Assembly (NCBI GenBank): GCA_025642065.1 | Contig: JAODUP010000129.1 | Location: forward strand, 436,501-500,500 | DNA: 64,000 nucleotides | Direction: 5' to 3' | Origin: Paralvinella palmiformis | Taxonomy: Eukaryota; Annelida; Polychaeta; Terebellida; Alvinellidae | Shown here: piece by piece, positions 11,423 through 24,280 of the stretch | Numbering within the stretch: the first letter of the stretch is position 1 | How the letters are laid out: every line of letters starts with the position of its first letter | Made by a program: the position numbers and the translations under genes | The notes under the pieces: generated by a model | Database searches by the model: none | Seen by the model: only the letters and a program-made list of their open reading frames with translations | What the model was told of the DNA's origin: nothing

Positions 11423-12770
11423 AAAATCTTTCAGCAAATCCGTTGTTTTGTGTACATTCGTACTACAACAATAGCAAGCAATACTGGTGAATTTGTTTTC
11501 CTTATCGTACTGAATAACCTTAAATGAAACAAATTTTTTTATCGCATGCAACATATTTTGTGGTCCGCATTAGGGGAGATACGCCTGACGGTGGGGAGGG
11601 GGGGGGGTGGTGTTCCCGGACGATATCTGCTCACAGCTTTTTTATTTATTCATAAATATTGATTTCGAAAGGTTCACAAATTAGTTATTTTTGATATTCA
11701 ATACATTGTTGGTGGTTTCAAAAAACAAATAGTGGCTTTACACTTATGTGTAATCATCTGATCGATGACGTAAATACGTCGTCAGAACTCACGTGGAGCT
11801 TCGCTGTATATTTTCCTTTTTTGGCACCAAATTTGAAGGTCCAAAACAAGGGTGAGTTGTGCCTTATGTGATGATAGTGAATTGTTAGTAGTAGACTCCG
11901 AAAACCTATTGAAAATATTAGTGAGTTTATATCTGAAACAAGCTTGTAAGTTGTATGATATCGATCTAGTCTGAGTCATTTACCTGAATGAAAAAAAAAA
12001 ACCGCTTCATGAACAATATATTCCACTAGACAATCTATAAAAAAATATATATATTAAAAAAAATAATTCCTACCTACCGTATGGATTTGTTTTGGCCATG
12101 TAACCCCCAACCCATTTATTTTTAAGACTGGTCCCAGTTAGATGATGGCACACAGCACCTGAAAGACTGATGACATTTTGTCTTGATGCAATGCTCTACT
12201 GGCTAATGGACAATATATTTTCTAAACAATAGAAAATCTGTTTCACAAAATGTGAATTCTTCATGAAATGACTATCAGATGATTAAATGTTTTAGCCATC
12301 ACACGATTATGTCACTGAGTCACGAGTCATCAGTAAAGTTTCGCTGTTTACAGCATATTAAATTTCTCAACGCGCAATTCCTGTGACCCACTTTTTGCTG
12401 CATGTTATAATTCTGTTCACATGGCAACCACCGTCCACACCTATTCTGTGTTGGCTTAGTAACCAGCAAAAACATCCGATACTAATAAGGAATGTTATTG
12501 TCATGGATACGAAATAGTACTTTTGTCGGGAAATGGAAGTTGGAAGAATAAAAACTAGATTTTGGAAAGCACATCACCGAATGATGTAAAAAGATTGTAG
12601 AGAGGATGTATAAATGTTTTATGTCCTCAGATGACAATTATATAATACAAGATGAAAGGTGGTTATCAGAAAGAGAGATCACTAAGATGGGTAAATAATG
12701 GAGCTTATTGTCCGACACCAAGGGTCACAAACAAATGACGTAACATTCCAGACAACAAACCGAAACACTC

Positions 12771-12771
12771 A

Positions 12772-12844
<73 letters not shown>
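12771..12844. repeat. (CT)n-(AT)n microsatellite
   Basis: CT run followed by about 48 bases of AT; an (ATT)n run follows at 12889-12907. Confidence 0.95.
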
Positions 12845-12847
<3 letters not shown>

Positions 12848-13000
12848 ATTGGGCAAGTAAGCCATGCTAGAGACATTTGTAATGTGAAATTATTATTATT
12901 ATTATTATACATTACTTAAATAGCACCCCATCAATGTGCTCCAAGCCATCCTAACCTAACGTTGGCTTGGACACATTTAGAAATATATCAAATTAACTAC

Positions 13001-13028
13001 CTTAATGTGACACTAGTGTCACTTAATG
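13001..13028. repeat. 16-bp perfect palindrome flanked by direct repeats
   Basis: GTGACACTAGTGTCAC (13007-13022) is a perfect palindrome, with CTTAAT on both sides. It could bind a dimeric nuclear receptor or bZIP-type factor, or be a chance or insertion scar. Confidence 0.85.
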
Positions 13029-13573
13029 ATAGATATGAGGTACTTGATCTTTGGTACTTTATGAACAAAATGACTACATTAACTCTGATGTATCACTTTC
13101 TTGTTTCTTAATAATGAACGGATGATATGTGTTTATGGTATTTCAATGACAAGTACACAAATAACAACAGCATATGCGACATTATAAGGCACGAATAAGA
13201 AGGACACATATGGCAGAGGCACATACAACTCAGGTGTATGTTATAAGAAAGGATAATAAAACGACACATACGTCAAAGATAAACCTGCCATCAGCACACA
13301 GGTGACCCTTAAAAGATACTAAAGTAGCAATTTCGCTAAGGAAAGGTGTATACATGGTAAAGACAGATATGAAGGCACACATAACACAGACATAGAGCTG
13401 GTTAATATTGTTGGTGTTAGCTCATTAGTTAAAATGATGAACATTAAAGTGGCAAATCAAATGCTCTAATTGGCAAATGACCTTTGACCTTTTCTGATCC
13501 ACTGACTTAGAGCCACAAACGAGTACCCTATTGGCTAGTGATGGATTACACACCTATCTAACTAGCAGCTGGA

Positions 13574-13611
13574 AACAGTAAAGAATAATTTTAACAGTAA
13601 AGAATAATTTT
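13574..13611. repeat. 19-bp tandem duplication
   Basis: AACAGTAAAGAATAATTTT occurs twice, exactly and adjacent. Confidence 0.95.
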
Positions 13612-14450
13612 AAAAAGTTAACACGACACGTTTGGTCCTTTTATATGGCTTGAGATTGATTAAAGTCACAAAAACGTGTGACATTGCATTTGCGTGAATT
13701 ACATGCACACACGCACAAACACTATTCTAAAGTTGAATAACCAATGGGACATTATAACATCTAAATAGTGTACCACAATAAAACAACAGAATAAAATATT
13801 CTATAAAATAAATCATTTATATTGTCAGAAAGTCAGAGCTAGAATCGTTAGTTATGGAGATGCATGCAGTCAGTTAGTGGTTTTGTTTGAAATTTCAAAT
13901 TGGAAATTACGAAGATAATTGTACGGAGAAAACGTTGGCTGCCACCTTCATTTGCTTAAAACTGTTAGCCAAATATTTGGTTATTAAAACACTTGACCAT
14001 AATATTGTATTTCGACATTCTCACCACGAACGCGAACCAAACAGTGAGGCTTAAATCCGCATTTCAGTTTGGATGGAATGATTCCCTATTGGCTGTTATT
14101 CCAGACTCATTTGTGTTCAGCTCTGACCAGTTTTAAAAGTAACGTCTGCTATAAGGACAACACTGAGTCGTCGTTACCCTAATTCTAATGTGGCAGGGTA
14201 ACAGCTGTAATAGGTGAACGACTGCGGAATTGTCTTCCCACATCAAGCTGACACAATGTGGCTTTTCGGAATAGTGAAGAGTCTTTATTCTCTTCCTCTG
14301 ACATCTCAGTTGATAAAGCAGTTGGCTAGAATGTGCAATCGTCTTGATTCTCTGCCTTAAAGATTCTGTTTTCGTGTTATCATTGTTTGATTCAACCATA
14401 AACGTGTACCTAGTTGAATGCAAGGAATTAGGGCAGATTTCACACCTGAA

Positions 14451-14625
14451 GATGATGATGATTGATGTTGTGCACATGGTAGGCTAAATGGGTCAAGCGA
14501 CCTCCAGCAGTAGTGAAGCGAAGTCAAAGATGAAACACCCTTTAGATATGCCCACACTGAGATTCGAACTCAGGTGGTAGTGATCTATGATACAAAGCGC
14601 TACCAGTTAGACAACGTAGGAGCCC
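14451..14625 (-). mobile_element. SINE family A, near full length
   Basis: On the minus strand: a tRNA-like head with A box (CTAACTGGTAGCG), B box (GAGTTCGAATCTC), then the conserved body GGGTGTTTCATCTTTGACTT, a CATTTAGCCTACCATGTGCA block and a short ATC-rich tail. Pol III internal promoter boxes are intact by eye. Confidence 0.8.
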
Positions 14626-15274
14626 CTTTTCAGACCTAGAACATTTGCAGCAAGAAACATCATGCTCTCCCAAGTGAACTAATGATGCCATTAGGATAAT
14701 ACGTGTTCCCATGTCAGGTGGAAGAGTACAAAATCCTTAGAACTCAGAACTCCCTATTTCCCTGATCTTTCTCTAGATAAAAGCATTAGCTTTGCTGGCA
14801 AAAGTGATTCCGGTCAAAATGACCTTTCGCGTAGTCAAATGTCATCTGTCAGAGATAGAAGGGGGGGGGAGGGTTCCATGCAGAAAAGTGTCATAAGGTT
14901 ACCTGCTACCTGCCAATTCAAAGATCAATAACCTATCTCTCGTTGGAGATCTGTCTATCTTTGTTGGTGGATTCCATCTCAGTCAACACGATGGTAACAA
15001 AAATATCAATAAGACCCCCATCAGATGATGTAACATAATCTGGCAATGAATGCCCTCCGGCTAACTTTGATTCCATCTTTCATCTAATTCTCCAACTTAT
15101 GCCTATGCTTTCATATGGAATAGTATGTGATATAACACATGAGCGCGCGCGCACGCCCACACATACATACACACACAGAGTGAGAGTGACTACTCAGCCA
15201 TAGGATACAAAGAAAATAATACATGTATATGTGAAGAAAACATTTCATGATTGAGAAGCTGTGTGTGTGTTTTA

Positions 15275-15276
<2 letters not shown>

Positions 15277-15329
<53 letters not shown>
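15277..15329. repeat. (AT)n microsatellite
   Basis: Uninterrupted AT immediately before family C copy 1. Confidence 0.95.
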
Positions 15330-15330
<1 letters not shown>

Positions 15331-15332
<2 letters not shown>

Positions 15333-15490
15333 CCACTGGGTCAGAGCTCAAAACTACCATAAAAATCTACACCTCCATAAATTTGTACAAAAATAAATCT
15401 AGACGTAAATGAACCTAAACAAAGTTAAAACATAACATACCTAAATGTACACCTAGAGAAATCTATACAAACATAGATCGATATATAAAT
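15331..15490 (+). repeat. Dispersed repeat family C, copy 1
   Basis: It starts GTGCCACTGGGTCAGAGCTC and continues as a degenerate array of about 20-base units of the type AAATCTACACCTCCATAAAT / AAATCTATACAAACATAGAT. Two related copies lie near 39 and 41 kb. Confidence 0.6.
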
Positions 15491-15766
15491 ATTTAAATGA
15501 GACCTGGAAACTGATTGATAATGAACCCTAAACTTGTCTACCTGTGGGGCATAAATAATATGCTTGACATAGGAGGTAAATATGTCACTTGTGGGTGTGT
15601 GTGTGTGCTGTAAACGTTCCATAATATTTATATAAAAAACAAAGCGTACTCTGTATATTATATTGATACTAGTCACGGGCTTTGAGGGTTTGTACTTTGA
15701 GAATTATACAAGGACAATCCGCTTGAGTGGATGTCCTTGTTTCCTTGTTGGTGTCCATTCCACGTG

Positions 15767-15996
15767 CTTCTCCAATGTTGAGTGGCCACCCAGTGAGTTA
15801 CTGGTAGAGCTACTGGTAGAGTTGGTGAATGAATGGGTAAGTAGGGCATTAAGACCATGGCAGGAACAAGCGTAAAACACTTCTATGAAGTGACAACATA
15901 GTCCCATCAGCTTTGGGTGTCACACATACTTCTCCAATGTTCAGTGGACACCCAGAAGAGATGGGACCATGTTGAAGTGTTTTGTGCTTGTTCCCC
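15767..15996. repeat. Nested direct and inverted repeats
   Basis: CTTCTCCAATGTTGAGTGGC (15767) recurs as CTTCTCCAATGTTCAGTGGA (15929). Around the second copy an imperfect inverted repeat pairs 15863-15922 (GGAACAAGCGTAAAACACTT ... GGGTGTC) with 15946-15996 (GACACCC ... AAGTGTTTTGTGCTTGTTCC). This suggests a small fold-back element or a rearranged duplication. Confidence 0.7.
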
Positions 15997-16404
15997 CTAT
16001 GATCTTAATAAACACTTCCATGATATGAGCTTCAGACCATCTTTCGAGCTTCCATGGTAATATGCAAATATCACTTACTGTTGACAAAACTTCCTCATGT
16101 GATGCAGTTCTGTTACCCAACCAGGTTCCTGACATTTGGAAGTTCAAATTGACTCACAGTGTGCTCTCCTGTGTCATAAAAAGTTACTAAAAGGAGGTGA
16201 TACTAAATACCCACAGTAGTAAAATGTCTGGAACTGTAAATCTCCTAATAAGTGCCCAGTAACAAGTCAACCGGCTACAAACCCAGTACTAACCTTAATA
16301 AATTACAAAACTAACTTTCAGTTGACTCAATAAGCTAGATATTATATTTCTCCCAGCCTCTGACATCTTACAGCGCAAGCCTGCAAGATTGTCTTGACTG
16401 GAGT

Positions 16405-16575
16405 TTTACAGCCACTTTTGTGCACAAGGTAGGCTAAATGGGCCAAGCGACCTCCAAAGGTAATGAGGCAAAGTGAAAGACGAAACAACCTTCAGATATG
16501 CCCATGCCGGGATTCGAACACAGGTGGTAGTGATCTGTGGTCCAGCACACTACTGCTAGACCAAGGATGCGCCCC
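16405..16575 (-). mobile_element. SINE family A, near full length
   Basis: On the minus strand: head with CTAGCAGTAG and B box GTTCGAATCCC, body GTTTCGTCTTTCACTTTGCC, and a tail ending GTGCACAAAAGTGGCTGTAA. It is diverged from the other copies by scattered substitutions. Confidence 0.8.
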
Positions 16576-17946
16576 CGATTGCTGGGCTTTGAACTCTGAC
16601 CTTATAATAGCATTGCAGTGCCACACTATCCATTGCTCTATCAGTACGCCTTCTATAAATTAATTGGATGTTGTTCATAACAATATACTTGTCAATGATA
16701 CCTGGGTGTTTTAGAGTTACTATTATAGCCTATTTGATGGATGCTGAATCCATTGTTCTAGCTCTTATCACTTTAGTCTTCTTAGAAGCCCGGGGAGCTA
16801 GTTTTAGTCTCCACACTCAAGTACAAATAATACCTTTTTATGGAAAACACCATAATTAGCGAGAAGCTCCTTGTTGTGTGCCTCTGTGAGAATTTAGGAA
16901 GTATGTTAGTGTTTATATAATGATAATATTATTGTTATCCATAGAAATATTGCTCATATGTTCACAGATGGGCGTCAATGGCAAATGTCTCATCAGAGGT
17001 CATGTTAGATCAATTAAATAACGCATGAAGCACTGACCAGGCAAGTGGCAAGGTTTTCTCCACCGAACATGCCACATATGCTAAATTTATTTAGAATTAG
17101 TCTCTGTAGGCAAGCTATAAATTAGAGACCATATATGTCTCCCTCATTTGAGCTTGCCAGCTACGTTAAAATCTGCCATTTTGGCTATTATTATTATATA
17201 ACTTCAGTAGCATCCATCTAACTCCCATTTTAACAAGAGCCGTTATTATATAATTAGGTGGTACATCACCTTGGCCTTGTAGCTGGACTGAACTGGGGGT
17301 GCTTTCTTACCAGTCATTCATTTCATCACGGAATACTTCCATCCTGCAACTCTGTGTTACCTAACAGATGAATGGGAGGCATTTGTTTTTCATGCAGGCT
17401 AAATTCCTTGCCACTGTGATCCAGAGCTCTAACAGGATTTTTTTGTTATAGTTAATTCAGTGATAGATTGCTTTTTTTACCCTTGATGCTGGTCTCATTT
17501 TATAATTTGATTCTGAGAGTTGTGACTTGTGACTAAATCAGTCAGCTCAGATTGCTTCTTAATACACCAATGTAAGTTACGTATTTTTTCCAACATTTTA
17601 CGAAGCACTATTTATAAGTGTAGTCTCTTCATTAACTCAATTAGGCCTGATGGTCACAATACTTGGAATTAAACGTTTGTTCATAAAATAAACAAGTAAA
17701 TAATTTTTATATTTGATATGAGAATTGTCCAGTGTTTTTCATGTTTACATTACCAATCATAAATATATAAACCCATCCTACTGGCAAAAACAGGAACTAT
17801 ATTGTTTGCAGAAAAGTCAGTGTTATGTTTAGTGTCTCCATTTGGCAGTAATGGTGAACAATATTATTCTGACAGAAATGATAAAACATTTGGAAGCAAT
17901 TTCCTTTTATGAAAAGTTATCATTTCAGTGTTAAACAGGTTCAGTG

Positions 17947-17948
<2 letters not shown>

Positions 17949-17978
<30 letters not shown>
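17949..17978. repeat. (AC)n microsatellite
   Basis: Uninterrupted AC. Confidence 0.9.
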
Positions 17979-17979
<1 letters not shown>

Positions 17980-18115
17980 AACAAAAACACACACATGTAA
18001 ATACACATTTTGAGAAAAAAAATAATTTTCAGTGAACTGAGACACAAGTTTCAATTCTGGTAATTACTACTTTTCTCAGACTTTTCAATAGCAACTGATG
18101 TCTACTGCTGTACAT

Positions 18116-18432
18116 CGTCTATTTTAAAGTCCCTTGTTGCCTATTTTATCAGCAGAAAATCAGTCGGCTACTTTGGTTTGGACGAAAAAGTCACCTATAA
18201 TGCCCCAAATACTCAATTTCCCCAAACTTTTTCAGGGGAGAGCTCCTAACCCCTCTTCCAATGGAGAAGGGCCACTACTGTGTTAGTGTGACTACAACTA
18301 CCCCACAGTCAGCTCTTGACAACCTCCTCTGCCCACATCCATAACACCCCCAGCAATGCTGCAACAATGGCATTGCTGTGTTTTTACAGGCCAACACTTT
18401 TTGTAAGAGGTTGTCTACTCTATTCGCTACGG
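18116..18432 (+). repeat. Copy 2 of the ~320-bp dispersed repeat
   Basis: This is the inverted mate of 991-1311, in opposite orientation about 17 kb away. The best conserved core surrounds CAATGGAGAAGGGCCACTAC at about 18259-18278 (the longest exact block runs on through TGTGTTAGTGTGACTAC), and the match ends near CTACTCTATTCGCTACGG. Confidence 0.8.
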
Positions 18433-20264
18433 AAAAATCTGTTTTCTTTACAACACATGTATTTTCAAAATGCTCACTAATATTAGCAAAGCAAGATAAG
18501 TCTGTTGACACAAAATTATAAACCAAATAATAATATACTGGAGAGATTACCAATAAGCAGTCAAATCTTTTTCTCTGGAAAACATACATATAGGATGACA
18601 AAGTGTTCTGACAGACCATTTGCTTTTTTAATGGCTTCATTTAGAACACATACCCAAGACCAAAAAATAAAAGCATGGAAGTAACACAATGGTATTAAAT
18701 CTCATAACAGCATTAATTACCCATTTCATTCATAATATAACAAAGTAGATCTACTTATATTATAGATGAGTCATTATAGACTTATAAACTTGGGATAAGT
18801 ATACCAAGAAGTGTTGTCAATTTATTTACATAAAACCTAACAGAACTAACTGGTAACAATAAAGACATTTGGCATTAGGACGCTTTGTATTTCTTATTTC
18901 CATAGATGCTAAGAACAGTAAGACTAAGAATACCTGTGTTCATGTATAAGGTGTGGGTTTTAAAATGGAACATCAAAACTAATCTAAATTAAATTGAGTG
19001 GTTAAACTCCACAGTTGATAAAGCAGTCACATGACCTGCATAAGTCTGCTAAACCACAACAATGGCTTAACTTGACCTAATTAACTCTGAGCTGCCACCA
19101 CTATAACAACATAAATAACGTGATACCCAAAGAAAAAGACCACAATTACTGAAAACGTAAACAAATTTGACTGATACTAGATTTTACAATAGCCTTTCTA
19201 AAATTAATTGAGGAAGAGGCAATACAAATTCTGACCATAAACTCTGACACACTAATGGCCCACAATAAAGTAAGTGTAAACGAGAACTAGAAATGGTTAA
19301 TTCTAAATTTTGTCACCAGAACCATTTCACCTTCTCATTTGTCTAAACATGATGATACTCATGGTTAAATTGATATGTTCTAGATAGATATACTATATTT
19401 TGAAATATTGAACAATAACAGATTTATTAACCCTGCATAATTATTTTACAATTCATAAATTTGAAGTGGTTATATAATTTTGAAGATTATTCACTAGTGT
19501 GCATGTAGCCATCTACCTCTAACCACATTTCACATTATAAATCTGAAACTATTATAACACACGTGTTTAATCATCTGATTTTTACAATTGTAGAGTAATA
19601 ATTAAAAAGCCTATTCCACATTACAATGTGTTTGACCAAAAGTCAAAAACTATTTAGTTTTTGCAGATCATAACTGACATAAGTCATTTAATCTGAACAA
19701 AACATGGGGAAATGACAAATGTAGATCTATTATAAAATTATAAGTATCAGTTTCAGTTAGGATTAAGTGTACTATTAGCTGTACTGTATATAATACAACC
19801 TATTAGCAGACTACTATTTAAAGCCTTAACTTAAAACTTAACTTTTAAGGAATAGAACATTGTATGATTGTAAAATCACCCATTATCGTTCAAATTATTA
19901 TTTTCTAGTGACTAGTGCCTGTCTCTTCATTGCAATCTATCCATTTATGAAGATCAAAATTATAGAAATCTTGACTTTGAAGAGTTTCAATTGGCATGTC
20001 AGGTGTTGTTGTTATCGTTATTTAACTTATTTATTATCATTATGATGATTACCAAAACACCTCGATTGGCTCGAACTCGAAGTTTAAATTATTAATAATT
20101 CATAGTGATACTTTATACTATTCGACGTATCAAATCAATGGAACACTTTATAAAAAAATCTGAAAATATAGTGATTTTCCAGTCTTAAAATATATCCACA
20201 ACAGTTTTACAAGCATGTGTAAGTATACTAACCTGTTTATAGGTACAAAAACCAGCTACTGGCC

Positions 20265-20375
20265 GCTGAAAACGTCAAAACAAAGCCTACTTCCGGCGCT
20301 GCCTTTCATTACGTTTACGGAAAGGTTTCAGTTTCTATTTTGACAATCTAGTGGCGCTACCTGGCGAATGTAGCA
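20265..20375. promoter_or_regulatory. Small CpG-richer island with an ETS-type site
   Basis: ACTTCCGG at 20289-20296 is a consensus ETS/GABP core, set in a short CpG-containing island (AAAACGTC, TTACGTTTACGG, AGTGGCGCTA) in otherwise AT-rich DNA. It lies 2.8 kb before the PDZ exon, so it could be its promoter or an untranslated first exon. No donor could be tied to it. Confidence 0.18.
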
Positions 20376-20715
20376 TATCCTATCATCATTTCATCCAACA
20401 AAGGCATAAAAAATCTGCTATTGCTGTTGCTACTACTACTAATATCACTATCGCCATCACAACCACCACCACCACTACTACTACTACTATTATCACTACT
20501 ATAACTATTGCTACTCAATATCTCGCGATGTTAACAAATTTGATGAACTGGATCCAGGTAAATGTGTTCTTGTATAAAAGTACTTATGCAAATAAAGGCA
20601 AATGTCCACTAACAAAATGTATATGCACCTTCAGTTCAATATATTAATCACCATAGAGATGTGCAATATGTTTTACAAATAAAAATAGTACAGTTTTGAA
20701 AAATAGAATATCAGA

Positions 20716-20717
<2 letters not shown>

Positions 20718-20785
<68 letters not shown>
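20718..20785. repeat. (AT)n-(GT)n microsatellite
   Basis: Joined to the 3' side of a family B SINE. Confidence 0.95.
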
Positions 20786-20786
<1 letters not shown>

Positions 20787-20948
20787 TTTAGTTAACATAT
20801 TTAGCCTCCACGCCGATCACACGTGTGACATGTGGTCGAGGGGCGACTGAAACATCCCATACACACCCAGACATCAGTCGGATTCTAACCCACAACCTAG
20901 ATGTTTTTAGCGCAGTGCCCTAACCAGTGGGCTAGCGAAGCGCTGCGC
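20785..20948 (-). mobile_element. SINE family B, well-preserved head
   Basis: On the minus strand: CTAGCCCACTGGTTAGGGCA (A box), then GGTTGTGGGTTAGAATCC (B box), GGGATGTTTCAGTCGCCCCT, running into a GT/AT microsatellite at its 3' side. Confidence 0.65.
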
Positions 20949-23003
20949 GAGCGAGTGCGTTTATACGTTTAAGGCGACTTTCATATGGAGCCCCCCAAAA
21001 AATAACCTACACCATGATTGACGAATCCTAAGTGAGGCGCCGCTGAAATAAAGCATTGTTTTAAGTTTATTCCAGGCACGTGCGCTGCCAAGTGGAAAGA
21101 TTTAGCCTTGGCCAACGGGAAGTTTAAATTGTGTATTAAGAAAAAGAAAGAAAACTGGAAAATTCTTGTAGAAGTTGTCGAGTGTTGACCACGCGGCAGC
21201 TTAAAACCACGTGTGTTTGTGTTTGTATGGCGGGGGGAATTCCGCGTCAATTTGCCAGTTACACAACTTGAGCACTTTATGCGTGCCGACATTGTGTCTG
21301 GAGAGAATTGTATTTTATTCACGCAAGGCGTAGGCAATTTGCTTCGACCTGAGCACGCACCAGCAGACAGAGGAGTTTTCTTGGTAACGGGATGACAACC
21401 CGCTGATCTGTCAGTTTTCTTCAGTTTCTGTTATCACCAAGGGACTAAATCAGAGGTTTTAATTGGCGGTGATTATCCTGAATATATATATATATATATA
21501 TATACATATATATATACGTACTTACGGTTTCGTTTTTATTAATACGCATTGAGGTAGGTAATAATGGTAGGTGTCGATGTTTATAATTGTCTGTTTTAAT
21601 TTTGTACTTTATGATGTATATATTGTAATTTTAATATATATATATATATATATATATAATCTGATATCAATAAGGGCTAATTAAGAATCACTCCTTTCAT
21701 GACATGGACCCATATACCTGGCATCATCACCTAGAAGTCATCCGGAATCAACCATCTCATCAACGTATCAGTTTATTGGTCGTGGGAAGGTGCTACGTAA
21801 AGTGTTTCTCGGACGTGACTGTTAAGATTATACGCTTTACCGAACACAAAGTTATTTAGGCGATATCTGTCGGTTACTTGCCTTAAGGACTGTATTATTA
21901 TTATAGTGGCGCTGTGACGGGGGGGAGCGTTGCGGGGGGGGGGAGGGTGGCGGTCGGTGAAGCGGCGGGTGAGGGGTGAGATATTTAGGAACGAATTGGC
22001 TATAACTGGAAATGATTATGTTGGCCATCCGGAATAATGCACGTGTCAAAGGTTAGACTTGTTGATGGTAGACGGTAGAAACATAATGTGACATGTGCCC
22101 CAATGATGGTTTAACATTAACACTGGCAAGAATGACAGAGTGTATACACGAAGGTAGCCAGACAGAAGCGTGTCCGTGTACGCTCAAATACGTGTTGATA
22201 ATGACAACAAAGTTATCCCGTAAGGTCTACTATGTGGTATACGAGTAATGAAAAAAAAGAACAGCGACAATTATCTCACCTGTAACGTGTACAATCAGGT
22301 GTAAAACACTCAGTATGTTACGTAACACAAGTAAATACTAATTATAACACATTTTTCGTGTTTAATACAAGAAATCGGTTAATTATAGAACTGACCATAT
22401 TGAGTTGTTGATCATCGGTGAGTCTTAATAGACTCAAATTGATAACAAAATAGTTTAACTTATAATTAATTCGCATTTTGGCAGATGAAATTGATGTACC
22501 TGTTTATATGTCTCTTTCTGGCATCTGTATATTGTTTATGAGTGGTCGATAGTGAGTAAAAGATAACTACTATGAGAGAGCGTAGTTTTTGTGTGGATCG
22601 GGGGGGGGGGGGGTAACTCTTATCTCTCTTCATTTTCATACACTTCTCATTATATTTGTCCTCGGCGTAGGCCATACCTGCATGGAATCCTGAAATACTC
22701 CGGAAGAACGGCATATAACGCTTATATAACACCCCAGTCTTACGCTTAAATTCTAACTGTCTGTTATACGAAATGTGTATAAACAGCGGAACGTGACAGG
22801 TTTTAAAACAAGGTGCAAGTATGCGTACATAGTAGAAACTCCTCATAAAAATATACTCCAAGATCTTAGACTATATTGAACAATAGATCGGCGTAAAATT
22901 GGGAATTTGGCCCTCGTAAATTCGACTACGCACATTTATTTTGCCTTAATTATTAAAACATTAAGTTCACTGAACATTTACATCACCGTTATCATCGTTT
23001 CAG

Positions 23004-23124
23004 ATTTCGAACCTGCCTCAAACAGACACTGGATTCCGCGCTCAACGCATAATTGGTCCAATTGCCGAAACTCCATAAGAGCCTCGCACCGGCATCACTG
23101 GCGGGGCACCTGTACTTTACAAAC
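23004..23124 (+). other. 5' UTR part of the PDZ-LIM first coding exon
   Basis: About 120 bases of more CpG-rich sequence precede the PDZ ATG. A pyrimidine-containing acceptor (ATCATCGTTTCAG) ends at 23003, so this could be an internal exon whose 5' UTR begins upstream; alternatively transcription starts nearby. I see no clear TATA box within 100 bases. The upstream boundary is inferred only from the AG. Confidence 0.45.
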
Positions 23125-23217
23125 ATGGCTTACAGTGTGGTATTGGAAGGTGGATCACCTTGGGGTTTTCGGCTTCAAGGGGGCCAGGATTTTAATGAAC
23201 CGATCAAAATAGCAAAG
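23125..23217 (+). CDS. First coding exon of a PDZ-LIM (Zasp/Enigma/ALP family) protein, partial
   Basis: The exon codes for 31 residues beginning [10 protein letters not shown] and containing [16 protein letters not shown]. This is the hallmark start of the PDZ domain in PDLIM1-7, LDB3/Cypher and arthropod Zasp proteins: strand A, the PWGF carboxylate-binding loop, then the GG-DF-P turn. The ATG has a strong context (AAC before it, G after it). The reading frame runs to AAAG|GTAAGT, a near-perfect donor, and ends in phase 0 after Lys31, just before the V-x-P-G-S-K-A segment expected in the family. Family members bind alpha-actinin through this PDZ domain at Z-discs, stress fibres and adhesion sites and carry C-terminal LIM domains. 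None of the LIM-coding exons was seen in the window. The subfamily cannot be assigned from 31 residues, so no symbol is given. Confidence 0.88.
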
Positions 23218-23663
23218 GTAAGTGCTTCAGCTCTCTGTTGATAAGGTTTGACTTCAATCGAACTACCGGTGCCGGAGTTATGAACTTTTGAATGTCGGCC
23301 ATCGCCGCCGATAAATCAGTGTTTTTCTCTCAGGTAGCTCGTATACTCACCTGGGCGAAATTATCGGATAACTTCTTTGTTTAGTGTGGCTAAGGCCTAG
23401 ACGTGTGGAATATTTTACATATTTCGCATTGTTTATGCATTTTCACCTCCGTGCTTGTGTTGACACCGTTGTTTGACGTATATTTGTGCTGTTTCCAGCT
23501 CCTGGGATTTCCGTTATGGGATTTTTAATTGGCTTGACAGACTGACAGCCAATTGTTTACAAGTGTATTTATATCGATTTGTGGTGATCATGTCGGGTTA
23601 TTTACACACTGAAACAGCATATTTATGGTTGTAATAAGTCATATTGTATATTACTTGTGATTA

Positions 23664-23696
<33 letters not shown>

Positions 23697-23963
23697 ATGA
23701 ACAATTGCTACATAATTGTTACTTGGTTCCATTACCATGGGTGCAGGTTAAGATTACGTAACTTCTGCCAGTCTCCTCGACTCTTGTTGTGGGATGTAAT
23801 CTCACCATTACCTCCAAATGTAGTATGTTTCATTTGGTTACTTTAATTCTGGGAGACTGTTTGATTCTCAAACTGAATGATGTTTGAGTGTCAGAGAGGA
23901 CTTGTAATCACTAACCTGTTGTATCAGTTATATTTTCTATAAAGCTAATCATTTAGTAACAAG

Positions 23964-23994
<31 letters not shown>

Positions 23995-24100
23995 TACATA
24001 AATATATATAGTTGCTGTTTTAAAAGGAATTTCATTGAAAGTTATCCCATTTGCTTGTTATGAATAGATTTAAGATTTTATATCAAAATAAACCAGGAAT

Positions 24101-24280
24101 GCCTCCATGGTATAATTGGTAGCGTGTTGGACCACAGATCACTACCACCTGAGTTCGAATCTTGGCTTGGGCATATCTGGAGGGTGTTTCATCTTTGACT
24201 TCGCTTCATTACCTTTGGAGGCCGCTCCGCTCATTTAGCCTACCATGTGGACAAAAGTGGTCCTAAAACATCAATCATTA
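24101..24280 (+). mobile_element. SINE family A, full-length-like, in the PDZ-LIM first intron
   Basis: This is the clearest copy: GCCTCCATGGTATAATTGGT (A box), GACCACAGATCACTACCACC, B box GAGTTCGAATC, then the body TCATCTTTGACTTCGCTTCA, CCTTTGGAGG, a CATTTAGCCTACCATGTG block and CAATCATTA at the end. It lies about 0.9 kb after the coding exon, in the sense orientation. Confidence 0.85.

Larger units (their letters stand above)
11440..22990. other. No convincing gene; SINEs and repeats
   Basis: AT-rich, with three SINEs, repeat copies and microsatellites listed separately. Open frames are short and lack domain-like sequence. Confidence 0.45.

Noticed and set aside
14549..14612. tRNA gene suggested by A and B boxes
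   Set aside because: The head belongs to a SINE: the cloverleaf is degraded and followed by the SINE body; the same applies to the other SINE heads.
18275..18640. 121-codon minus-strand frame
   Set aside because: Half of it lies in the ~320-bp dispersed repeat and the rest has no recognisable features.
20351..20362. AGTGGCGCTA as a CTCF site (also near 21906)
   Set aside because: One base is missing from the core spacing, so it does not fit the motif.
20981..21337. 118-codon minus-strand frame
   Set aside because: No recognisable domain; overlapping open frames on the other strand suggest merely a stop-poor, GC-richer stretch.
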